A stretch of 64,000 nt of DNA. It comes from Cavenderia fasciculata (Eukaryota; Evosea; Eumycetozoa; Acytosteliales; Cavenderiaceae). The notes under the pieces were generated by a model. It ran no database searches, was not told the DNA's origin, and worked only from the letters and a program-made list of their open reading frames with translations. The stretch's first letter is position 1, and each line of letters starts with the position of its first letter. The DNA lies in assembly GCF_000203815.1 (NCBI RefSeq), contig NW_004457644.1:496001-560000 (forward strand), written 5' to 3'. Shown here piece by piece: positions 12,656-24,252 of this stretch. The position numbers and the translations under genes are program-made.

Positions 12656-12675
12656 TGGAAAATATTTTGATTCTA
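12129..12675. other. Convergent intergenic region
   Basis: Spacer between the 3' ends of NAA35 (+) and the terpene synthase (-). It holds a TTG repeat near 12225-12270 and a GA repeat at 12626-12652. Probably both 3' untranslated regions; nothing else seen. Confidence 0.5.
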
Positions 12676-13777
12676 CTAAAGTTTGGACATCAAGTTGCCT
12701 TGATTAAATGAAGGACGCATTTCAATAAAAGGAGAGGTTGGTGAACAGTATCTTGGTGTTTGCATTGACCACATTCTAGAACCACTGATGAGAAAATGAA
12801 GATGATCGAGCATAAAGTAAATGTCTTGTTGTTGCTTTTCATTTTCAAATGGTTCGAGTGATTTGAGGAACGATTCTTCGTTGGCGAGGTAGTCTTGGAC
12901 AAAAAAGTGGATGAGGTTGACCATGTGGTTGTAACTGTCGGGAAGATTAAACTTTCTTTGTTGTTGGAAAAAATAAAGAGGATTGAGTGCGCCGGCATTA
13001 TCATTGACCTCCTTTTCATACGATACCAAATCATTGATAAGCGTTACAACAATGGCAATGTTTTCATTCATCTTGACCCATCTTGGCGACGACCAAATCG
13101 AATGATCCAAATAATGATCGATAAATACTTCTGACAATGTAACACATGGATAAGCTCCAATATTAATCTTTCTCAAGAATGAATATAATTCTATATGTGG
13201 TGATCCTCCATCCTAAAAAAAATTAATAAAAATAGAAATAAATAATTAATATTTAAATAAAGTAATTAAATATCTATTCTTTTTGTTATTTTCTTACTTT
13301 AACTTTGTTAAATGGAATGATTGAATCTATCCATTGAACACAACTTGTAATGAAACGATTGAATGTATCTCTTCTTCTTTTACCACACATTTCAAGACAC
13401 TTTTGACGGAGTCGGTAGCCAACCTTTTCGGGTCCAGAGGCATCGTCACACAATGTTCCTTCCATGAATACGGCACTCATACGACGGACAATTTCCAAAC
13501 TCTTGGTGTCATCATAGATTCCAGAGTCAAGGGCATCGTCAAAGGTAAAGAACCACAGCATTAACTCTCCACCCATGACCAATCTTTCAAAGTCGACTGT
13601 TGGCCAAAAGAATTTGGAGAGGCTGACTACATTGTTGTGTGCTACGATATCTCTCTTGTTATCAGGTCTCCATACACCAAATTCCAAACCTTCTTGGTAT
13701 ACATGATCGACATACGATGTTGGATTTGGTTTTAAATTCCAATGGACTGGAAACTTGATTTCGTTTAATGATAACAT
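12676..13777 (-). CDS. Dictyostelid-type class I terpene synthase
   Basis: Two exons on the minus strand, 13777-13298 and 13212-12676, give 338 residues, the normal size for microbial-type dictyostelid terpene synthases. The aspartate-rich metal motif is DDALD at residues 80-84 and the second motif is NDLVSYEKE (220-228), fitting NDxxSxxxE. Together they bind three magnesium ions that hold the substrate diphosphate. A WSMQTPRY segment near the C-terminus matches the RY pair that contacts diphosphate. The enzyme should ionise geranyl or farnesyl diphosphate and release a cyclic or linear terpene; the product cannot be predicted. In social amoebae such genes are mostly expressed in multicellular development. 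It stands next to a long non-coding stretch that could be its control region. Confidence 0.93.
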
Positions 13778-16700
13778 TGTTGAAATGAATGGTTGATTGA
13801 TGATGATGATGAAGGAGGGAAGGTAAAAATGAATGAAGGAATGATATGATTAATAACTTGATTTTTGTAAAGTAGAAGGAAGCTCTTAATGATCGGGTTT
13901 AAGTGATTGATTTGATTTGATATGATATAGGATTTTATATAAAACGTCTCGTGTGACCTAGAGTTACAAACAATCAAATAATAAATAAAAATAAATTAAT
14001 ATATAAATAAATATAATTGAATTCAAGGGAAAATAAATAGACAAGTGTGTAGTAAAGGAGGGGAAGGGAAAGGGTATGGTTATATGAACCAAAATTAAAC
14101 GAGTGGTCGTGTGATTGACCAAGTCAAGAAGTTGTAGGGTGGGAGAAAGACTTTTTAAAAATGTCTATGTTGGCCACACCCGGGATAAAAAAGGTGATGA
14201 GGTTGGATTTTTGGATGGTGTTGATCTTGCGTCAGATCAATCTCGGGGGTTTTTGTGTTGATTTTGCAAAAATGTGGGGGCAAAAAGTGAGTAAACAAGT
14301 AAAGAGGAGAAAGGAAACGGTTTTCCAATTGATTCGAATATAGATGTTTCAAGAACCCCCGATTCGATCACTCTAAGCTTGACTAAAAAGTTGACTTGAC
14401 AGATTTTTGAGGTTCAAACCACCAGATTTTTCACACAGAACCATCGATCGGGTCGGTCGCCTTTTAGTTTCGGAGCAATATTAAACAAGAGACAGATAAT
14501 AAATATTTAGTAGAGATAAAAAAATGTGAATTGATAATGGTCTGAAGAGTGGATATAAAGTGTGGTTGGGGTTTGAATAGGATATTAATAAATAGCTAAA
14601 AAAGAAAGCGACAACAAAAATAGCTGGTTCGGTTGTGATGGTAGGTAATAAAATAATCATTTTGGATAAACATAAATAAATGAATAAAATAGTGTTAAGG
14701 TGATGGATGGATGGATGGATAGGGTGGATGGTTCATATCCAACTGACTTTGATTTCTTTCTTTCTTTCTTTCGTCATCATGCCATCAAAAATTTTGATTT
14801 CTTTCGAATCACATACCAAATAATGCAATGCAAGTTTAGCTTGCTTTTGGTTAAAAAAGAATCACAACCGTTTTGGGAATATTATTTTTTTAAAAAAGTG
14901 TCTAGACTTGCTTGGGGAGGATAAGTATAGAAGGATCGCGATATATTGGTGAATGAGAAAAGGAGGAAAAAAAAGTTTTGTACAAATATCAAAATGAAAA
15001 ACCAAACTAACCGATTTGATTGGATGATATTATTTTATAGCAAATGCTGATGAAGTTGTGTATGTGTGAATCTGGAGGAAACTAGTCTAAATCAGCTGCT
15101 ATGCACTACCCACTACCACAATCACCACTATCCTAACGAATATTCCAGTTACGTAGTTGTAGTATAGTAGTAGCAGTAGGGATGATGATAATTGATTAAA
15201 ACGATAACATAGATTTAGGGTGATTGGTTGGTTGTTGGTAATGTAAGTTGGTTGATATTTAGTCAAGGTTGTAGTTTATACTTGCGTATACTCACACTCT
15301 TTTTGTTGATTTACTAGTTTTTCAATTTGTATGGATGATGGAGTGGTGGATGGATTATTTTTTTTTTTTTTGTCTCTGGATGGGAAATCAATATTTTACA
15401 AGTTGTGATTTATATTATATTATTTTATATTTCTGATTGGTTATTGTTGTTATTGTTGTTGTTGTTGGTAGGCTTTCTATAGTATTGTTGTTGTTTGACA
15501 GTTGTTGTTGTTGTTGGTATGATGAAATGGGTAGACCTCGAGAGAGAGAAAAAACAAACAAACTAAAAATTGGAAACAAGGGTTGGGTTTTGTTATTTGT
15601 TGTTATTGTTATTGTTGTTGTTATTGGATGCAGCAAATGAGTAGAAAGAGAAAAAGACAATGTAATAGTGTGTGGGGACAGACGGACAGACGGACAGACA
15701 GACAGACGGACGGGTGGTGGGTGGCTGATATTTTAAATTCCTTCCAAAAATAAACTACTATGATGCTTTTTATAACATTACCAACATCATCAACAATATA
15801 ATAATAATAATAATATTTACTTCTATAGATAGGTATGGGGGATTTTGTTAATTGTGATAATGGTTGTTGGTTAGCTTGTTGATAAGTTGTTGTTGTTGTT
15901 GTTGTTGCTGTTGTTGTGTTGTGTTGTTGCACACAACCCGACTTGAAACCAAACAGATAGATGTTATGATATCCACTACCACTTACCGTCAAAGTAGTGA
16001 TAGATTAATATTCAAACTACTTTAATCGATGCATGCAGAAATATAATTTCTTGGTGCCCATTATTTTAGTTTAAATTTCAACCTACCTCCAATCCTCTTC
16101 CTGTTATCTTATCCCCACTCACACACTGTCCGTCCGTCTGTCTACCTGCCCTGCTAATAAAATGTTTTATCACTATATCACAATTGTTGGTGTTAATAAT
16201 AATAATAATGATAATATTATTATTGGATTATTCTAGTTGCATTGGCAGCCAAGCAAACAAGCAGGCAGATATCACATAGTGTGAGTGGGGTGACTGGACT
16301 GGACTGGTTAATTGAGTTGCTGACACTACACCTAATCTTGAGTTACTCCTCTTCCTCTTCCTCCCAGTCTTTATAAATATCGAGTACTAGTACTAGTGGC
16401 TGTTTACATTCCTATTGCCAACCCATCCAACCAACCTTGCTTGACTGGTGGTGGTAGTGGTAGTGGTAGAGGTGGCGACTCTCCTCATTTCCTTCCTCCT
16501 CCTCCTCCACTTCACACACAATCCGCTACCCTCTTTCTTGGGGATGGATCGTTTGGTAATGGTGTGGTAATGATATTGATAAAATGTGTGATGTAATCTA
16601 TATTAATCTAATAATATTGTTGTTGTTGCTGTCTCTGTTGATCGTATTTCACAACCAATCATTGAACCCAGTACCAATACTTTAGTTAGTTTCCCATTCT

Positions 16701-17604
16701 TTCTATTCTTCTATTGCATCTTCTGCCAAACACTAGTGTGTTGTTCCAGGTGGTTGGTGAGCTGGTTAAAGTATGTAGTTGTTGTTGTTGTTGTTACCTA
16801 CTCTACTCTACTCTACCACAACACAACCACTAGACATACCTAGTAGAATCTATGTGCCAGCATATAGATAAGTTTCCATACTTGGTTTGGTCATTTGATT
16901 GATGGTGAAGATAACGATGCAAGAGATTCACACAACCAGATTGAGTATATCACCAAAAAAGGGTGGTGGTTCGTTTTTCCTTTCCTTTTATAGAGCAAGC
17001 AGAAATGATGATGATGATGATGATAATGATGATGCATGACACGATGAATGAATGAATCACCCCCAATAATAAATGAGTTGGGGGGTTGTTTTGAGTGACT
17101 GTAGTGTGTTTGTCGTATGACAGTTGAGTATGTGTGTGTTAGTTTGTGGTTGTTTAATTAATCTAAAATATTTGTGTGATAGATAGACATAGTAGTATTT
17201 ATCTCTACCTTTTCTTCCAACAAATAAACGATGATTGGTGGTACTAGTAGGTGAGTGGTGGTAGTAGTGATGGGGGTTCCAGTTTTGGTTGTTGATTGGC
17301 AATAGAGAGAGAGAGAGAGTTGGTATGTTAATATGATGGTTCGATGGTATTGACAATATCCAATCCTTTAAAATTTTTCTTCTTCTTCTTTTTCTTGTTT
17401 TTCTGCTTCCTTTGTCTTGATTAACCACCCCCAACTTCACCGTCATCAATCTACTGACATTTGGTCATATACATAATGTATAATAATGACAACACCCCTA
17501 TTTTCGGAACACCATGATCCGAATCATTTGATTGGACCGTCAAACATTGCCGTTGTTACTGCTGCTGTTTCTATATTGTTGAGATTGGTTGCGTCGATAT
17601 AGAT
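13778..17604. other. Long gene-poor region with simple repeats
   Basis: 3.8 kb between the terpene synthase start and the Tipin-like 3' end. It holds many short-period repeats: GTT/TTG near 15480-15640 and 15885-15925, GACA/GACG at 15676-15715, AAT near 16198, GAT near 17004-17035. Open frames in it are low-complexity readings of these repeats, with no family signature. It likely contains the terpene synthase promoter and the 3' region of the Tipin gene. I see no tRNA or other recognised RNA. Confidence 0.55.
15676..16150. repeat. Inverted GACA/GACG-type microsatellites
   Basis: A purine-rich GACAGACGGACA tract at about 15676-15715 is matched by its complement CTGTCCGTCCGTCTGTCT at about 16127-16144, roughly 420 bases away. 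The two tracts could pair as arms of a long hairpin. They may equally be independent tetranucleotide repeats. Confidence 0.4.
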
Positions 17605-19991
17605 TTATGGTTGAGGATTGGTTGGTGGTTTTTTATTGTTTGTGAGTCGTAGGGATACTACTTTTGGTTTGGGTGGTAGAGGTGTGGTTACATTAATTCC
17701 AGAACTCAAATCTGCCAGTCCACCAACATGATTATTATTGCTATAATTATTATTATTATATGTTGTGGTTTTATTCGATGTAGTTGAACTATTACTGTTG
17801 CCCATCGTATCGTTGGAAAAGGGATGATCATTCTACAAAAAATAAAAATATTGATTAATTAATTAGTTTGTTTAAAGGTTGATCATCAATCAATCAATCA
17901 ATCGATCTTTCTTTTTTGCAATCTAATCCAAAGTACGTTATAAATCACACACACACCCATTCACTCCAATCAATATCCATTCATCAACCAACTCTCTCCT
18001 TTTACCTCTCCTCTCTTTCCAAAGAGTACAAACCGTCCAGTTGTTTGTGTTGATGGATTGGGATTGGGATTGTTTTTTTTTTTAGTTTCAAAAGAAAGAA
18101 ATCAAAAAAAAAGAATAATTACACCAAAACTTGGAAATGATTGTGAATATGGAAATGGATGAATTGAAATTTACGATAATGATGAATAGAGTGAATGGGA
18201 AATAGTAATAGAAAGAGAGAGAAATAGAGTTTAGAGGGAAAATTGTACCATCCTTATCTGTCCTATATTAATGATTCTAAAAAATACAGGTTAAAAGAAG
18301 ATGGAGTGAAGTGTATTGATGGGATGAGCATCTATCAACTCGATCGAGGTATATATCCTGCGACAAGAGAGAGAGAGTACTGCTGCTGCTGGGACAAGTA
18401 CTTGGGTTTTAAGAAAGACAGTGTACGAGCACAAAGCCAACGTGGCGCTTGCACAAGAGGCGTATACCTGGGGGCCAAAGACGTACTAGAGATTTGGAGC
18501 TTTGATCTTGTTGACATTGTCATCACGAATAAACGACATCACGGCATAGACAATAAAAATTAAAATAGCCGGCTGATAAGTCTACTAGGAACGGTCGACA
18601 CTCCTGAGTCCTTGCGGGGCAAAGGGGGAGATGCCGACCATAGACGACCGGTCATTTAATATTAAATTTAATTGTTAGAGTGTGAGTGTTAGAGGTGAGA
18701 GTTTGTCTTTTTATCTAATTAATCTAAACATACGCATACCCCTTTCCGTCGTCGTTCCCCAGGTCCGACCATCTCAGTGGTTGCACTGTCGCCTCGCGTC
18801 TCGACCCCGTCCTATATCCCACCCTTTCCAACCGTCCAGCAGCAGCAGCAGCATCATCGGACCGATGTTGCCAACACACACCCAAAAAGAGGACCGAATT
18901 TCATTGTCCATCGCTACTCGACACTTGGGTCATTGTTGGGTAAATTACGAAGAGATAGAAAACGGGTAATTTCAATCTCCCAGAGTTTACCCCATTCCAA
19001 TCGACTCGAGATATAATTATATATACACACCTGAGGTATGAATAGATATAAATCTCTGAAACGAATAGAGAAAAGAGAAAAGAGAAGAAAGATAGCATCG
19101 ACAACAATAAATGACAAAAATAGAATCTATGTTTCCAACGTCCTCGACAAAAGAAAAGGGTTTGTTGTTGTTGAAAGAGATAACAAAGATAACATTGGTA
19201 ATTGATGACAACAACAACAATAGCCCAACATTAAACTTACACTTGATTGTCTATCTTTTTCATCTTCTACATCGTCTTGTGTAAATGGAACCCATGTTCC
19301 ATTTTCCAAAGCAGTTACAATATTCTAATTAAAATATTATAATGATAGATACATATAAATATAGAGTGAATTAAATATTAATATAAATATAAAGATAATG
19401 ATAATTAATATATTAAATTATGTTTTAAAACATACAACAACGGCTTGTGTTTTTCCTAATTTCTCGATTGTACTGATAGAATGTTCCAATGATATTGGAA
19501 CAATACCTCTTGACCAATTTTCAAAAGTAGTAAATAATGTTGTCAAATTTTCCTAAGAATGAGATGAAATGTTAATAACCTTTTTCTTTTGTCATTGTTT
19601 AATCATTCATACTACTTACTCTTGGAGTAAACTTTGAACCAAATTGTTTCTTTTTTAACATTGTGTAGAGTTTTGAAAGACCATATTCCATTTGAAGGTC
19701 TTTAGTATCAAATACTCTCTTTTTTAACTTGTTTTTCTTTTTGATCGATATAGACATATCCTTTGTTGTGAGGTTGTTGGTAGTGGAGGAGTTATTGGTT
19801 GTTGATCGAGGTGCTGGTATTGTTGTAGGCGGTTTGTTTGGTTTAACAGCATTGTCTAATTCCTCTGGAATGTAATCATCATCTATAAATTCATTCATTG
19901 GTTCACTATCATCAAATACGTAATCATCATAACTGATATCATTATTATTATTATTTTTATTCTTATTTACATTATTATTACTATTACTATG

Positions 19992-20030
<39 letters not shown>

Positions 20031-20171
20031 TACAATGTATTGATCTTGATACTCTTCTTCCTCTTCCTCTTGAACAACAATCACTCTTTTTCTGTTTGAT
20101 CTGAGAGTTGACAACTCCTCATCGTCACCACCCATAGCTACTATATCTATATCTGATTGTTGTTGAGACAT
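17605..20171 (-). CDS. Tipin/Swi3-like replication fork protection protein
   Basis: Four minus-strand exons, 20171-19620, 19552-19436, 19324-19241 and 17832-17605, close in frame to 326 residues. The first about 135 residues are acidic and Asn-rich. The core Swi3 domain follows: FDTKDLQMEYGLSKLYTML, then KFTPRENLTTLFTTFENWSR and the PISLEHSISTIEKLGK segment, which matches the GLPxL...F...L...YxxW..xLFPK..F...IxxVEKLG pattern of Tipin, Swi3 and Csm3. These proteins bind Timeless and stabilise stalled replication forks in the nucleus. The last exon is low complexity and lies 1408 bp away; its start is a good acceptor and it stays open, but the joining is inferred. If the third intron is not removed the protein ends soon after DRQSS. 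Confidence 0.72.
17833..19240 (-). other. Unusually long intron 3 of the Tipin-like gene
   Basis: The other introns in this window are about 60-130 bp, but this one is 1.4 kb if the last exon belongs to the gene. The donor is GTAAGT at 19240 and the acceptor is preceded by a T-rich tract at about 17850. It contains two G+C-rich islands (18300-18660 and about 18735-18870) described separately. Confidence 0.5.
18300..18660. ncRNA. G+C-rich island, possible structured RNA (family unknown)
   Basis: This block stands out from its A+T-rich surroundings. GTACG at 18423-18427 can pair with CGTAC at 18482-18486, enclosing the hairpin GCCA-ACG-TGGC (18436-18446). Further on GGTCG at 18593-18597 can pair with CGACC at 18635-18639, and GACCGGTC at 18646-18653 is palindromic. 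Open frames on both strands look unlike protein. I could not match it to SRP RNA, RNase P, spliceosomal RNA, 5S rRNA or the dictyostelid Class I RNA motif. It may be an intron-hosted RNA gene on either strand or a chance G+C patch. Confidence 0.3.
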
Positions 20172-20462
20172 TATTACTATATTGTATTAGTCTACTAAAA
20201 CAAATCACATAACTATGAATGAACTTATAAGATTTTCGATAATGATGCTCATGAGTGAAGTCTTGCAAATATTGGCGCCAAAAAAAATTAATAAATAATA
20301 TTATTAAAAAAGGCTATCTTTTTAAAGAAAGATACATTTGTATATACTCTGTGAATTATTCATATATAGACTTGGTCCCAAGTTGGTTCCTTCAATCCAA
20401 AGTATTAGACATTTATGGTTGGCAAGTGTGGTGTGACACCTGGATCTAATTTATTTATTTAA

Positions 20463-22226
20463 TTATTTTTTGATTGGAGTATTACTTGGATAAATATGTA
20501 TATGGTTTCCATTTTTTCTAAAATTTAAATAGATTGCACGGAAATCCAATGGACTTTTATTCTCCAAGTCGATGATGTTTCCCAATCTACGTTGTTGTCG
20601 ATAGATTCCACCGAAAAAGGTTTCACCTAGATTCATCATCACATAACCATTGTCTAATCGTCTAATGTAGATGTCCAATGTGGTCAAAACCGTAAGGCCT
20701 AGATGTATATGCTCAACATTTGAACAATTGATGATTTGATCGATTCGAATACTGCAATCATCATTGTGCAAAGGTACATCGCTACACTCGATGTTGAGTT
20801 TCTTGAGACGATGTGGTAATATAAAATGAAGAGGATTATCGGTTATTGAACTATTATCATTGTTGATTATCATGGTTGTTGGAAGTATGAATATTGATGT
20901 ATCTTGGATTTTTGTGATATGACATTCAAATTTTTCCAGTGATGTTGGTAAATAGATGATTGGTGGTGGATAATCACCTCTTTCGTAGAGCAATTTACGT
21001 AGCGTTGGTGGGTAATTGAATGGTGATTCGTAATTGGTTGATGTTGCAAATTTAACCAATCCACTTGGGAATATCGCTTTTTCGGGGTTAATAACATTGA
21101 CCCACAGATCTTTAACAGAGTCTGGAATAAACTCTGATGATACTGTGCATTCGCAGTGCGAAATATGCAATATTTCTAATCCGTGGGGTAGTGTCCATGG
21201 ATCAAGCACTGCTCCATTGATGAGATACAACTCTAATCTCAAGAGGCCATGAGGAAAAAAGTCTGGTGGGAGTCTTGAGCTGGTACCCATCGACATCTTT
21301 GTAACCTTGGGTGGAGGTTTGGTCGAGCCAAAGAACCGATAGTCCATCGAGAGGTGTTGCAGGTTGGGTGGGAAGAACGATTGTTTCATGGTGTGTGGGT
21401 CTAATGGTAGTCTAAGGCAGAGTCTGGTGAGTGATGTGTTGGGATTGGGAAGGAGAATGTTGGTGGCTGGCATGATGGGATCGATGAGCGAAGAGGAAAG
21501 ATACAAGTCTGTTAGAGATGTCAGGTTGGATAGATCAACCGAAAATACATCCCTACAAGCATAGGAGATTTCCAAATGGGTCAGTGATGGTGGGAATTGA
21601 ACGTCGACTGGTAGTACTCTATATGAATTGATTGTCAATGATGTCAGAGATGGCCATTGAGAGATGGATGATGGAAATCGTGGTAAGATTGTCTTGAAAT
21701 GTACTGTCATGGTAGTGATGGATGTGAGCAGTGGCGGAATATCTTTAATTTCGTCAGAGAACTCATTCAATGATAGAGATGTCACTTGAGTAGGATCTTC
21801 GACAGATTCCAAGATAGATTCTCTTGTTGGCCATACACTGTGGATCGCCAACGAGGTAGTTGTAGTTGGTTTGGAGAGTTCTAATGCTTTTTTGGTTTGA
21901 AAGGCCAGTAACGATGCGTTGAAAATCTCTTTAAACGGTTGCATATGTGAACTAACAACTGAGTACATGTGTGTGCCCGCATACAATCGACGAGTATCAT
22001 CTGGTTTAATACCTTTAAAAGTAATAACCTGTGCATACATTTTCTTAAACTCTCTATAGTATGCTTTACATGTCATCAACAGACATACTATATCTTGATT
22101 ACATTCTAGGTCATTGATGATCTTGAGTAATGTTAAATCTGATAATCCTCCTCTCGGTGCTAATGACAACAAAGAAGGGGATGATGAAGATGATGATGAT
22201 GACTGTTCACTCATTGTTTTATACAT
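20463..22226 (-). CDS. FNIP/LRR-like repeat protein with an F-box-like N-terminus
   Basis: Single exon of 587 residues. After a Ser run, LSDLTLLKIINDLE and NQDIVCLLMTCKAYYREFK form the F-box-like start seen in many dictyostelid FNIP proteins. The middle is a solenoid of about 22-residue units with the LPxxLTxLxIxx pattern, for example FPPSLTHLEISYA and LPHGLEILHISH. The C-terminus has the family ending IRRLDNGYVMMNLGETFFGG. Such large, lineage-expanded families may act as substrate receptors of ubiquitin ligases, but no function is proven. The gene is the intact member of a tandem pair with the broken copy just upstream, and both share N-terminal and C-terminal DNA sequence closely. Confidence 0.8.
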   Translation of the reverse strand: MYKTMSEQSSSSSSSSPSLLSLAPRGGLSDLTLLKIINDLECNQDIVCLLMTCKAYYREFKKMYAQVITFKGIKPDDTRRLYAGTHMYSVVSSHMQPFKEIFNASLLAFQTKKALELSKPTTTTSLAIHSVWPTRESILESVEDPTQVTSLSLNEFSDEIKDIPPLLTSITTMTVHFKTILPRFPSSISQWPSLTSLTINSYRVLPVDVQFPPSLTHLEISYACRDVFSVDLSNLTSLTDLYLSSSLIDPIMPATNILLPNPNTSLTRLCLRLPLDPHTMKQSFFPPNLQHLSMDYRFFGSTKPPPKVTKMSMGTSSRLPPDFFPHGLLRLELYLINGAVLDPWTLPHGLEILHISHCECTVSSEFIPDSVKDLWVNVINPEKAIFPSGLVKFATSTNYESPFNYPPTLRKLLYERGDYPPPIIYLPTSLEKFECHITKIQDTSIFILPTTMIINNDNSSITDNPLHFILPHRLKKLNIECSDVPLHNDDCSIRIDQIINCSNVEHIHLGLTVLTTLDIYIRRLDNGYVMMNLGETFFGGIYRQQRRLGNIIDLENKSPLDFRAIYLNFRKNGNHIHIYPSNTPIKK

Positions 22227-22381
22227 CTACATATTAACCATAATATATATGATTGCAACTAACAAACAAACTTTGTAGTTTTGAAAGTTCAAAAACAAAT
22301 AAAGTAATAATATTTCAAAAATATGAAAGAAGAAGTTGCTGCTTTCATGTCACCTCACCCAATTTATTTTTAATTATTTAA

Positions 22382-23917
22382 TTATTTTTTGATTGGAGTA
22401 TTACTTGGATAAACATGTATTTGATTTCCTTTAACTCTAAAATTTAAATAGAGTGCACTGAAATCTAATGCCCTTTTATTCTCATTCCAATGATGTTTCC
22501 CAATCTATGTTGTTGTCGATAGATTCCACCGAAAAAGGTTTCACCTAGATTCATCATTACACAACCATTGTCTAATCGTCTAATGTCGATATTCAAATCT
22601 ATAAAATGTAAAATACTCATCTTTAGATGTTCAACATTTGAACAATTGATGATTGGATCGATTCGATTACTGAAATCATTTTCATCAGATACTTGGACAC
22701 ATGAGATTTCTAGATTCTTGAGACGATGTGGTAATACAAAATGAAGAGGATTGTCTTTAGTATTATCATTGTTGATTATCTTGGTTGGGGGAAGTGTGAA
22801 TATTGATGTATCTTGGATTATGTTCATTTCAATATCCAATGATTCAAGTGATGTTGGTAAATAGATGATTGGTGGTGGTGGATGATCACCTCTTTGATAG
22901 ATCAATTCACGTAACGTTGGTGGGTAGTTGAATTGTGATTCGTAATTGGAGGATGTTGCAAATTTGACTAGTCTACTTGGAAATATTGTTTTTTCGGGGT
23001 TGGTAATACCGTCAACACACAAATGTTCAACAGAGTCTGGTATATACTCTGGTGTGATGGTGCATTCGCCGTCTATAAGACTCAATGCTTCTAATCCTTG
23101 GGGCAGTGCTCCAGGGCCGAGGGCTGCTTCATCATTGAGGAGATACAAATCCAATACCAAGAGACCTTGGGGAAAGAAGTTGGGTGGGATTACGGGTGTT
23201 TACCGACATTTTAGTCACCTTGGGTGAAGGTTTGGCCGAACCTCCAAACAACTCGAAATCCATCATTAAATATTGAAGGTTTGGTGAGAAGAATGACTGT
23301 GTCATGGTTTGTGGGTCGAGAGGGACGGAAATATCCAGAGCAGTGAGTGATGTGTTGGTATTGGGAAAGAGGATATTGGAGGCTGGGACTAGATCCATGC
23401 CCGAAGAGAAAAGTTTGAGCGTTTTTAAAGATGTTAGGTTGGATATGTCAAGAGTAAATAGTTGACCGTGATGAGGATGGTGGTTGATATGCAAGTTGGT
23501 CAGTGACGGTGGGAATTCAAAGACTGGTATCCTCGGAGAATTTTAACAAGGTCTCTATTGATGGCATCCCAGTGAGTGTTGACAGCGGTTCGATACTGAC
23601 TTCTTTGTTGTTGTTGGTTTGAAGATGTGATGCAATTTAAAGGAGCTCATTTGAGAACTAACAAAAATGAGCGTGTTCACGTTTGTCGAACCCGCATACA
23701 ATGTACGAGTATCATCTGGTTTAATACCTTTAAAAGTAAAAACCTGTGCATACTTTTTCTTAAACACTCTATAGTATGCTTTACATGTCATCAACAGACA
23801 TACTATATCTTGGTTACATTCTAGGTCATTAATGATCTTTAGTAACAACAAATTTCTCCTCCTTGAAAAAGAGGAAGAAGATGATGATGAAGATAGAGAG
23901 TCATATCTTTCATTCAT
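22382..23917 (-). pseudogene. Broken tandem copy of the FNIP/F-box-like gene
   Basis: The same architecture as the neighbour at 20463-22226 in the same orientation, with near-identical N-terminal DNA and the same last codons before the stop at 22382-22384. The reading is damaged: stops lie between 23555 and 23495, roughly 110 residues of the neighbour are missing there, a frameshift lies near 23160-23190, and a last one near 22480 ends the frame early at 22465. Three open pieces remain (23917-23555, 23494-23132, 23160-22465). It probably arose by tandem duplication and then decayed. Use of introns to bypass the breaks is unlikely since no good GT/AG pairs fit. Confidence 0.75.
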
Positions 23918-24184
23918 TGTTTGAATTTATTATATTATTATTTGTATGCACTTGTCTATATAATACCAAAACTATAGTTTGTTTTCAACCTTTTGTGGAC
24001 AAACAAAAAAATGAACTTCAAAAAATTCGAATAATTATTTAATTTATCAAAATTATTTTTGTCAAAAGACTGCAAGATTGATTATTATTAATAATAAGCT
24101 CGCTCATACTTTCATACTAGTTACAACTTGTTATCATTATCACAACTACTACTATTAATGAACTTATAGTAGAATTGATAGAGA

Positions 24185-24197
24185 ATGAGTAACAGTG

Positions 24198-24252
<55 letters not shown>

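Noticed and set aside
15415-15992. Minus-strand open frames rich in Thr, Gln and Tyr
   Set aside because: They are readings of TTG/GTT and ATA microsatellites, with no conserved segment, no splice support and no family pattern.
18243-18563. Plus-strand open frame of 106 codons inside the Tipin intron
   Set aside because: Its composition does not look like protein, it has no family motif, and the base-paired G+C-rich structure explains the region better.
18550-18660. Possible hammerhead or other self-cleaving ribozyme around CTGATAAG
   Set aside because: The CTGANGA and GAAA core is not met (CTGATAA and GGAAC), so the call would be unsupported.
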